Origin: Chloroflexota bacterium
GTDB lineage: Bacteria; Chloroflexota; Anaerolineae; UBA4142
Direction: 5' to 3'
Length of the DNA stretch: 64,000 nt
Assembly: GCA_016219275.1 (NCBI GenBank)
Contig: JACRBM010000067.1
Span: 1 to 64,000, forward strand
The stretch's first letter is position 1; the number at the start of each line of letters is the position of its first letter. Shown here piece after piece: positions 15,945 to 23,136 of this stretch. The position numbers and the translations under genes were made by a program. Under the pieces are notes generated by a model that made no database searches, had not been told where the DNA came from, and was given only the letters and a program-made list of their open reading frames with translations.

Positions 15945-18554
15945 ATGCCAAGTCCTCTCCTCACGACCAAACTGCATATTCCTCCGGTGCGTCCTAACCT
16001 CGTCGCTCGCCCGCGATTGATCGAAAAACTGAACGAAGGGCTGACGCGTCCTCTCACGCTTATCTCTGCGCCGCCCGGTTTTGGCAAGACGACGTTGGTC
16101 ACCACGTGGCTGGAGCAACAGTCTCAGACGGCGGCTTGGTTATCGCTTGACGAACGCGACAACGACCTCGCGCGCTTTTTGGCATACCTGATCGCCGCGC
16201 TCGAAACCGTACAAGCCGATGTCGGCAGACGCGCGCTCAACCGACTCGATACGCGACGGGTGCCACAGTTGGAATCGGTGATGACGCTCCTGTGCAACGA
16301 CCTCGCGGTGAATCCGCGCGCGTTCGTTCTAGTCCTCGATGATTATCACCTGATCGAGGCGCAAACGATTCACGAAGCGATAACATTTTTGCTCGATCAT
16401 CTTCCGTCGCCGCTGCATCTTGTCGTCGCCACGCGCGCCGATCCGCCGCTGCCGCTCGCGCGGCTGCGCGCGCACAGTCAATTGATCGAACTACGCGCGC
16501 CCGACTTGCGTTTTTCGGCTGACGAAGCGACAACATTTCTCAATCAACAGATGGGGCTGGGGCTGACGGCGGAACAGGTTGCCGCGTTGGACGCACGCGC
16601 CGAAGGGTGGATCGCGGGGCTGCAACTCGCGGCGCTCTCGATGCAAGGGCGTCAGGACATTGCCGCGTTCGTCAGCGCGTTTACGGGCAGTCATCGTTTC
16701 GTCTTGGATTACCTGGCGGAAGAAGTCCTGCAGAGACAAACGCCCGAGATTCAGAATTTTCTGCTGCAAACGTCCATCCTGGATCAGATGAACGGCGGAT
16801 TGAGCGATGCGGTGACCGGGCGGAACGATGGCACGCAAACGCTGGCGCGACTGGAGAAGGCAAATCTCTTTGTGGTTCCACTCGACGATGCGCGACAATG
16901 GTATCGCTATCATCACCTCTTTGACGATCTATTGCAAAGTCGTTTGCGGGAATCGCGCGCCGAGCAAATCCCGGAATTGCACCGTCGCGCCAGTGCGTGG
17001 TACGAGCAAAACGGATTCGTCATTGAAGCCATTGACCACGCGCTTGCCGCACCGGATTTTGATCGCGCCACGCACCTGATCGAACAAGCCGGACTAGGGA
17101 TGCTTTTGCACGGCGAAGATGCAACGATAGTCGAATGGATTGCGCGAGTGCCTGACGAATTGGTTCGCCAGCGTCCCCTCTTATCTCTTTGCCACGCCGC
17201 CGCCCTCACCAGCGCTGGCAAAATCGAGCTGGCGAGCGCGCACTTGGCGCAAGTAGATAATGCGCGCCTCGACGTGCAGACGCGCGGAATCGCCGATTTG
17301 CTGCAAACCGTCATTAGTTTCTACCGCACCGATTTGCCGCGTACCATTGAATCGCTGCAAGCCAAATTGGAATCGTCAAGAAATTCGAGCGCGCCTCTCG
17401 CCAATCTTCAAGCCGGGTTCGATGTGATTGTTCCTGCCTATCTCACGGTGGTGATCGTCATGCTGCAAATTGCAGCTGGCTTACTCCGCGATGCAACCGA
17501 CGCTTGTTGCCGTGGACTCGAAATGACACATGCCGTCGCGGCGGATAGCCCCTGGAGAGTGGTTCTTGGGTTCCTCCATGTCCATTTGGCGGATTTGCTT
17601 TACGAATGGAATGAACTCAGCGCGGCGACGCAGCACGCCACGCAGGGAGTCGAGATTTGTCGCGCATGGCACAACGAGGAATTTGAATCCTATGCCCTCG
17701 TTCTCTTGTCGCAGATCAAACACGCGCAAGGCGATCCTACTGGCGCGTCCGAGTTGCTTGAAAAAGCCGCGCTGCCTTTGCGCGAACGTGAAATCAGCAT
17801 GGAAGTGCAGTTCGTTCACGCGCGACAGGTGCGCTTGCTCATTGCGCAGAACCGCGTGGACGATGCCGCGCGGATCGTGGGCGAATTTCAAACCGACGAT
17901 CAAACCTGCTTGAACATCGAGCAACCATTTGCATTTAAGGCTCATGCGGTCGTCCTCGCCCGCGCGCGGGTGCTGATCGTGCAGCGCGAATTTGAGCGAG
18001 CCGCGCTTTCGCTTCAAGTTTTATGCGAACGCGCGCAAGCCGACGTAGAGATCGGTACCTTGGTCGAGGCATCCGCACTGTTGGCGCTCGCGCGGCATGG
18101 GCAGGGCGACGCGGCGCAGGCAACGACCGCATTGATCCGCGCTCTCTCGCTCGCGGAACCGCAGGGGTACGTCCGGACGTTTGTGGATCTGGGCGAACCG
18201 ATGCGAATTCAGATTTCAGAATTCAGACTTGAGATCGGAGAGAAAAGCGAAAAGGAACGGCTCGCAAAGTACGCTGACAAACTCTTGGCAGCATTTCCTC
18301 CTGTCGCTGAACTGCAACCAAACCCTGAATCTGAAATCTCAGATCTGAAATCTGAAATCATCAATCCTTTGAGCGAGCGCGAACTGGCAGTGCTCCGGCT
18401 GATCGCGGAAGGACTGACTAATCAGGAAATTGCCGAGCGGCTCGTTGTGACTCTGAGCACCGTCAAGTCCCACGTCTACAATATCTACGGCAAGTTAGGT
18501 GTTAGCAGTCGCACGCAAGCTCTCGTGCGTGCGCGCGAGCGCAAGTTGCTGTAA
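15945..18554 (+). CDS. MalT/LAL-type LuxR-family transcription regulator
   Basis: The 869-residue protein has the ATP-dependent MalT-like layout. An N-terminal STAND ATPase carries Walker A ISAPPGFGKTTLVTTW (about residues 39-54) and Walker B LVLDDYHLI, followed by LVVATRADPPLPLARLRA. A helical TPR-like middle runs to about residue 750. A C-terminal LuxR helix-turn-helix follows (LSERELAVLRLIAEGLTNQE, then IAERLVVTLSTVKSHVYNI). Such proteins sense an inducer through the middle region and activate nearby genes. The efflux genes just downstream on the same strand are the obvious candidates. A tandem repeat (about 18199-18366) has expanded the linker before the HTH. A terminator follows directly. 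Confidence 0.92.
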   Translation: MPSPLLTTKLHIPPVRPNLVARPRLIEKLNEGLTRPLTLISAPPGFGKTTLVTTWLEQQSQTAAWLSLDERDNDLARFLAYLIAALETVQADVGRRALNRLDTRRVPQLESVMTLLCNDLAVNPRAFVLVLDDYHLIEAQTIHEAITFLLDHLPSPLHLVVATRADPPLPLARLRAHSQLIELRAPDLRFSADEATTFLNQQMGLGLTAEQVAALDARAEGWIAGLQLAALSMQGRQDIAAFVSAFTGSHRFVLDYLAEEVLQRQTPEIQNFLLQTSILDQMNGGLSDAVTGRNDGTQTLARLEKANLFVVPLDDARQWYRYHHLFDDLLQSRLRESRAEQIPELHRRASAWYEQNGFVIEAIDHALAAPDFDRATHLIEQAGLGMLLHGEDATIVEWIARVPDELVRQRPLLSLCHAAALTSAGKIELASAHLAQVDNARLDVQTRGIADLLQTVISFYRTDLPRTIESLQAKLESSRNSSAPLANLQAGFDVIVPAYLTVVIVMLQIAAGLLRDATDACCRGLEMTHAVAADSPWRVVLGFLHVHLADLLYEWNELSAATQHATQGVEICRAWHNEEFESYALVLLSQIKHAQGDPTGASELLEKAALPLREREISMEVQFVHARQVRLLIAQNRVDDAARIVGEFQTDDQTCLNIEQPFAFKAHAVVLARARVLIVQREFERAALSLQVLCERAQADVEIGTLVEASALLALARHGQGDAAQATTALIRALSLAEPQGYVRTFVDLGEPMRIQISEFRLEIGEKSEKERLAKYADKLLAAFPPVAELQPNPESEISDLKSEIINPLSERELAVLRLIAEGLTNQEIAERLVVTLSTVKSHVYNIYGKLGVSSRTQALVRARERKLL
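18199..18366. repeat. Short tandem repeats inside the LuxR-type regulator gene
   Basis: Two stretches of degenerate heptamers (AATTCAGATTTCAGAATTCA and CTGAAATCTCAGATCTGAAA types) are read in phase. They encode hydrophilic IQISEFRLEIGEKSEKE and ESEISDLKSEIIN segments immediately before the HTH domain. Confidence 0.65.
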
Positions 18555-18572
18555 TCAGTTAACCCGTTTAGA

Positions 18573-18619
18573 CCCGGAAGGTTGTTGCCTCAAGCAACCT
18601 TCCGGGCTTTTTGTTTTTC
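18573..18619 (+). terminator. Rho-independent terminator after the LuxR-type gene
   Basis: CCCGGAAGGTTG and CAACCTTCCGGG form a 12-bp perfect stem, followed by CTTTTTGTTTTT. It separates the regulator transcript from the efflux genes. Confidence 0.9.
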
Positions 18620-18752
18620 CCCAGTTCGAGGGCTCGGTTTGACTCATACTTTAGTTCGATCGCTTCATCTCTACATTCATACTCCGGCTCAACCATTTAC
18701 CTGATGACACTCAACCCCAAAATCCGTAAACTGAACGCAGAAAGAGAGACGT

Positions 18753-19421
18753 ATGGATTGCCCCACGCATTACGAAATCCGAGTGGCTGAGCAGCTCGAT
18801 GATCGTCGGGCGACATGGTTCGGCGATCTGGAGATCGTCCACGTCGCCGAATCCACCGGAACGATCCTTCGCGGTGTGATGGTGGATCAGCCCGCGCTCT
18901 TTGGAGTAATCGGCAAAATACGCGATCTCGGTCTGACGCTGATCTCAATTCAACGTTTGGACTCTGCGAATGGCGGTTTTGAAATGATGCGAATTGAACG
19001 CAGCATTACGCTAAGCCGCCCGGTCGATCAAGTTTTCGCATTTATGACAGACTTGCCGAATCTTGCTCGGTGGCAGTTAGGAACAGTTGAAATGAAAGAG
19101 ATAACTCCTGGTCCGGTGAGGGTGGGAACACGGGTGACAATGGTGCGCCTGTTCTTGGGACAATGTGTCGAATCGAACTTGGAGATCACAGACCTTCAGC
19201 CGAACAAATCGTTTGCGATGAAAACCATCGCGAGACCAATGACGATGCGACTCGCCTACTCCTTTGAGTCGGTCGAGGGGGGTACGCGACTGGGCATGTT
19301 GGGCGAGTTAGATCCGAAAGGGTTCTTGAAACTCGCCGAACCGGTTGCCACGCAAGAGCTCAAACGTCAATTGGAATCCAATCTCGATAAGTTGAAGCGA
19401 GCACTCGAAACAGAAGCATGA
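18753..19421 (+). CDS. Fusion of a small YEIRV-type domain with an SRPBCC (START-like) domain
   Basis: The 222-residue product has two parts. Residues 1-70 (YEIRVAEQLDDRRATWFGDL through FGVIGKIRDLGLTLISIQRL) match a small family often encoded as a separate gene of about 70 codons. Residues 78-222 form an SRPBCC ligand-binding domain (IERSITLSRPVDQVFAFMTD, LARWQLGTVEMKEI, GTRVTMVRLF), ending in a helix. SRPBCC proteins bind hydrophobic ligands or act as cyclases. It directly precedes the adaptor lipoprotein gene (28 bases) and may bind a substrate of the pump. GAAAGAGAG lies upstream of the ATG. The fusion call is by pattern; the role is inferred. Confidence 0.75.
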   Translation: MDCPTHYEIRVAEQLDDRRATWFGDLEIVHVAESTGTILRGVMVDQPALFGVIGKIRDLGLTLISIQRLDSANGGFEMMRIERSITLSRPVDQVFAFMTDLPNLARWQLGTVEMKEITPGPVRVGTRVTMVRLFLGQCVESNLEITDLQPNKSFAMKTIARPMTMRLAYSFESVEGGTRLGMLGELDPKGFLKLAEPVATQELKRQLESNLDKLKRALETEA

Positions 19422-19449
19422 GTCCAGATAGGAAATCTTGGAGGTGAAT

Positions 19450-20643
19450 ATGTTCAATCGCAAAACCAGGTTGGTGGCAACATTAACAATCATCGTGCTG
19501 GGAGTCACACTTCTGACTGTTGGCTGTCAATCTCTGTCCGTTAGCGCTTCCACAGCGACGCAACCCACACCAACAAGTACAACTCCGGCGAATCAACTGC
19601 CGGTCGCGCAACCTACGGCAGTTTCGCCGATGACTATTCAAGTGATGGGAATGTTTGTTGCGCCCAATCAGGCGGCGCTGACGTTCAAGGGCGGCGGGCG
19701 CATCACCGAACTGAGTGTCCAGGAAGGCGCAACGGTCAAGAAAGGGGATACGCTTGCGCTGCTGGATACGGTTGACCTGCAATTAGCGGTCCTCCATGCC
19801 CAAGCCGCGTTCGCGGGCGCGCAGGCGCGCCTGAGTCAAGCAAAATCGCCCGCCAACGATGCTGATATCGCAGCCGCGCAGGCGGTGCTTGACGCCGCGC
19901 AAAAGAACTACGACAAAGTCCGCGCCGGTCCAACCGCAAATCAGCTTGTCATGCTCAAGGCGCAAGCCGAGAATGCCAAAGCCACCGTGGATCAAGCGCA
20001 AGCCGCTTACGACCGGATCGGTGGGGCGAGCAATCCATTCATCGCGATGACGCCCCAATCTGCCACGCTGCAGCAAGCAACGAACAACTACAAGGCAGCG
20101 TTGGCGACAGCTAACGATGCAGCGACTCATCCAACCGACGTGGAACTCGCCACGGCGCAGGCACAACTGCAACAGGCACAAGCCGCGCGCGCGCGACTTG
20201 CACCGACAGCCGATAACATCGCCGCCGCGCAGGCGCAAGTCGATCAAGCGAAAGCCGCGCTCGCTCTCGCGCAGCAACAAGTCACGAACGCGACGCTCAC
20301 CGCGCCGTTCGATGGCACGGTGATTTGGATCGGACCGCACGCTGGTGAAACGGTCGGACCCACCACGCCCATTGCGACGCTTGCCGATCTCACTCATCTT
20401 CAACTGCAAGGCAATCTGGATCAGATTTTTCTTGGACAGATTCAGGTCGGGCAAGTCGTGATGATTGTACCGGATGCGTTCAAAGGGAAAACGGTCACCG
20501 GGAAAGTGTCGCGGATCGGCTGGCTGGCGGCGACAACCGCAGGCGTCACCAACGTTCCCGTGACGATTGACGTTGATTCGAGCGATGTCCCGCTGCGTCC
20601 CGGTTTGAGCGCGACGGCGCAAATTCTGCTGCAGAACCAGTAG
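19450..20643 (+). CDS. HlyD-family adaptor lipoprotein (membrane fusion protein)
   Basis: The ATG at 19450 is favoured because GGAGGTGA lies just before it; a TTG at 19438 in frame overlaps that site. The 397-residue product has a lipoprotein signal ending LLTVGC, a Pro/Thr linker, a biotinyl-lipoyl half (GRITELSVQEGATVKKGDTL), a long alanine- and glutamine-rich coiled-coil hairpin (about residues 110-285), the second lipoyl half (VTNATLTAPFDGTVIWIG), and a beta-barrel. It would link an inner-membrane transporter to the cell exterior. It heads a three-gene efflux set with the EmrA-like and EmrB-like genes. Confidence 0.9.
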   Translation: MFNRKTRLVATLTIIVLGVTLLTVGCQSLSVSASTATQPTPTSTTPANQLPVAQPTAVSPMTIQVMGMFVAPNQAALTFKGGGRITELSVQEGATVKKGDTLALLDTVDLQLAVLHAQAAFAGAQARLSQAKSPANDADIAAAQAVLDAAQKNYDKVRAGPTANQLVMLKAQAENAKATVDQAQAAYDRIGGASNPFIAMTPQSATLQQATNNYKAALATANDAATHPTDVELATAQAQLQQAQAARARLAPTADNIAAAQAQVDQAKAALALAQQQVTNATLTAPFDGTVIWIGPHAGETVGPTTPIATLADLTHLQLQGNLDQIFLGQIQVGQVVMIVPDAFKGKTVTGKVSRIGWLAATTAGVTNVPVTIDVDSSDVPLRPGLSATAQILLQNQ

Positions 20644-20682
20644 GGTAATCCATTTAGCCAAATCTGAAGGGAGGATATCAAA

Positions 20683-21387
20683 ATGATTGAGAATGTTCAA
20701 CTCAAAGAAGCGCAAGTAGATACGGGGCAGGCTTCACTGCTGCATGTCGCTAGTGAAAAGAAAAATGTCTCGCGCGTTCTCGCGAAAAATCCTCTGGTCG
20801 TCGGCATAGTTCTCGTCCTGGGTGTGATCGGTCTGCTCGCCGGATTCCGATATTGGCAAGACGCGCAGAGCAAGGTCTATATCGAGAAATCTGGGATTTC
20901 AGCGCCGGTCATTTCCGTGGGACCCGAAACCGCAGGAATTCTCAAGGCGCTCTTTGTGAAAGAAGGGGATCGCGTTTCTGTCGGTCAGCAACTTTTCAAC
21001 GTAGGCGACCGCGTCACGAGCGCCCGCGCGCCCGGCATTATCACCATGATCCAAAACACGCCTGGGCAATTTGCAGGCAGCCAGACTGCCATCGTTCAGA
21101 TGTACGATCCGAATCAGCTCCGCGTCATCGGTCACATTCAAGAAGACCAGGGACTGAGTGACATCCGGGTGGGGCAAAAAGTCATGTTCACGGTAGATGC
21201 TTATGGTTCGAAAGAATATCAGGGCACGATCGAGCGAGTTGCTGCCGCGGCAGACCAAGGGAACGTCGTGTTCAGCATCTCCGATAAAAGACAACAGAGC
21301 ATCTTCTCCGTGACCGCGGCGTTCGACGTAAGCGCCTATCCCGAATTGAAGAACGGCATGTCGGCAAAGATGTGGGTGTCCAAATAA
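20683..21387 (+). CDS. EmrA-like short HlyD-family protein
   Basis: The 234-residue product has one N-terminal membrane helix (NPLVVGIVLVLGVIGLLAGF, residues about 37-56), a lipoyl-like half (GILKALFVKEGDRVSVGQQL), and a beta-barrel part (MYDPNQLRVIGHIQEDQGLS). There is almost no coiled-coil hairpin between the lipoyl halves, so it is much shorter than EmrA (about 390). GGGAGG lies before the ATG. The start codon lies 39 bases after the lipoprotein adaptor gene and the stop 36 bases before emrB. It probably anchors the adaptor to the MFS pump. Confidence 0.87.
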   Translation: MIENVQLKEAQVDTGQASLLHVASEKKNVSRVLAKNPLVVGIVLVLGVIGLLAGFRYWQDAQSKVYIEKSGISAPVISVGPETAGILKALFVKEGDRVSVGQQLFNVGDRVTSARAPGIITMIQNTPGQFAGSQTAIVQMYDPNQLRVIGHIQEDQGLSDIRVGQKVMFTVDAYGSKEYQGTIERVAAAADQGNVVFSISDKRQQSIFSVTAAFDVSAYPELKNGMSAKMWVSK

Positions 21388-21423
21388 TGCAATCAGAGGG
21401 AAATAAAGGAACTGAGGGAACTG

Positions 21424-22956
21424 ATGGAAAACCAAAAAATACCGAGCGCACAAGATTCCTTGCGCTGGATGGTGCTTCTCACCGTCATCATTGCGACGGC
21501 GCTCGGCAGACTCGACCAAGTCGTCGTCAACCTCGCCATCCCCAAGGTTATGAGCGAGTTTTCAATCACGGTGCAAGACGCGGCGTGGATCGCCACGGCG
21601 TACATTCTTGCCAATTCGATTTTGGTGCCGGTGTGGGGCAAGTTGGGCGACACGATCGGCAGGAAAAGGGTTTACCTTTTCGGCTTTATAGTTTTCGTCG
21701 CTGGTTCGATGCTCGCCGGCATGGCGTGGAACCTGAGTTCGATGCTCGTGTTCCGCGTGATCCAAGCCGTCGCCAGTTCGGCGGACTATCCGACCGCGAT
21801 GGCGATCATTGCCGTGACGTTTACGGACGTGAAAGAGCGCGCAACCGCGTTGGGGATCTGGGCGGCGGGTGCGGGCGTGGGCGGCGCGGTACTCGGTCCC
21901 TTGGTCGGCGGCTTGCTGATCGATACCTTTGGTTGGCGGTCGGTGTTTTACATCAATTTGCCGATCGGGTTGATCGGGATCGCGATGGCGCTGGTTTTTA
22001 TCAAGGAATCGGTTTCGGAGCAGCCCACCAAGCAGTTTGACCTTGGCGGCGCGATCGCGCTTGGGACTGCGCTGGCGGCTTTGGTCTTGGTGATAGACAA
22101 GGGCAGCGATTGGGGCTGGCTCTCTACCAACAGTCTCCTGGCTTACTTGACGGTCGCAGTCTTTGGATTCATCTTTTACCGGATTGACCGAAACCATCCC
22201 GATCCGATCGTGGATTTCAAGTTCTTTAAGATCGAAGCGTTCGACAGCGCGCTGGTCAACAATTTTCTCGTTGCAGTGGAAATCAATGTCGGAATCTTTC
22301 TAATCCCGGTTTTCGCGCAGACCTTTCTTGGTTTTAGCGCGAAGGAGACGGGCTACATGTTCATCCCGATGGTTTTCGCTATGATACTTGGCACGGGCAT
22401 CGGATCGCGATTTATCGGAAAAGTACGGATCAAGTACGTCTTGGCAATCAGTTCACTGATTGGCGCACTGGGTCCGCTGCTTTTGGCGATGACGCTCGAT
22501 CCGCGTTCTACCGCCTTGGATTTGATATTGTCCTTGAGTATTCTAACTTTCGGTTTTGGCTTGGGTATGGCGCAGCGTATGAGCATCATTCCTGCCGTCG
22601 TGCCGACTAAAGAGGTCGGAGTCGCCTCGTCGGTTTTGATGCTCGTCCAGAATCTCGGCGGCGCGTTTGGGATCGCGGCGTTCTCCGCGATGCTCACTGG
22701 CGCGGCGGAAGACAGTGTGATCGCGCTTTCGAGGTACAGCATCGTCAACACCGTCAATCCCTTGCTGCGGGGCCAAGCTATGGTCTTGATGGGACTAAAA
22801 GCAAATATTGACGCCTACCGCATGATGTTCTGGTACGTGGCTCTCCTCGTCCTGGCGACTGCAGTCGTGGCGCTCGTCACCCTGAATATCAAAGATGAAA
22901 TGGAAAAAATGAAAGGCATAGAGAAAGCTGGAGGCATGGAGATGGTTGCGGGATGA
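21424..22956 (+). CDS. EmrB/QacA-type drug-proton antiporter (DHA2 MFS)
   Basis: The 510-residue protein is a 14-helix DHA2-type major facilitator. Visible family motifs are motif D1-like LDQVVVNLAIPKVM in helix 1, motif A GKLGDTIGRKRVYLFG in loop 2-3, and motif C in helix 5 (GAGVGGAVLGPLVGGLLI). DHA2 members expel hydrophobic drugs or bile-acid-like compounds in exchange for protons. It ends a cluster with two HlyD-family proteins and lies downstream of a MalT-type regulator. A strong terminator follows at 23037. The substrate is unknown. Confidence 0.93.
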   Translation: MENQKIPSAQDSLRWMVLLTVIIATALGRLDQVVVNLAIPKVMSEFSITVQDAAWIATAYILANSILVPVWGKLGDTIGRKRVYLFGFIVFVAGSMLAGMAWNLSSMLVFRVIQAVASSADYPTAMAIIAVTFTDVKERATALGIWAAGAGVGGAVLGPLVGGLLIDTFGWRSVFYINLPIGLIGIAMALVFIKESVSEQPTKQFDLGGAIALGTALAALVLVIDKGSDWGWLSTNSLLAYLTVAVFGFIFYRIDRNHPDPIVDFKFFKIEAFDSALVNNFLVAVEINVGIFLIPVFAQTFLGFSAKETGYMFIPMVFAMILGTGIGSRFIGKVRIKYVLAISSLIGALGPLLLAMTLDPRSTALDLILSLSILTFGFGLGMAQRMSIIPAVVPTKEVGVASSVLMLVQNLGGAFGIAAFSAMLTGAAEDSVIALSRYSIVNTVNPLLRGQAMVLMGLKANIDAYRMMFWYVALLVLATAVVALVTLNIKDEMEKMKGIEKAGGMEMVAG

Positions 22957-23036
22957 AATGTACCCGAGGTTCGAGCATCGCCTGTTCAGTTGGATCGTTG
23001 ATAACGCGGTATTTTCGCGAGAGTCACGATGCAGAC

Positions 23037-23072
23037 AAAAGCCCGCGCAGAATTGGTTTCGCGCGGGCTTTT
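23037..23072. terminator. Strong bidirectional terminator after the efflux genes
   Basis: AAAAGCCCGCGC and GCGCGGGCTTTT form a 12-bp perfect stem with a 12-base loop, A-rich on the left and T-rich on the right. It separates the efflux cluster from mutS. Confidence 0.88.
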
Positions 23073-23136
23073 GATTTTCCGTTCAGAAGATTAGCGTACT
23101 TGTCAGGTCTGACGAATTGCATTATTATTGCCGCCG

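Noticed and set aside
20683-21387. Possible truncation of the EmrA-like gene
   Set aside because: It lacks the coiled-coil hairpin, but the frame, ribosome-binding site and spacing to emrB are intact, and short HlyD-like proteins occur as a distinct form alongside a full adaptor.
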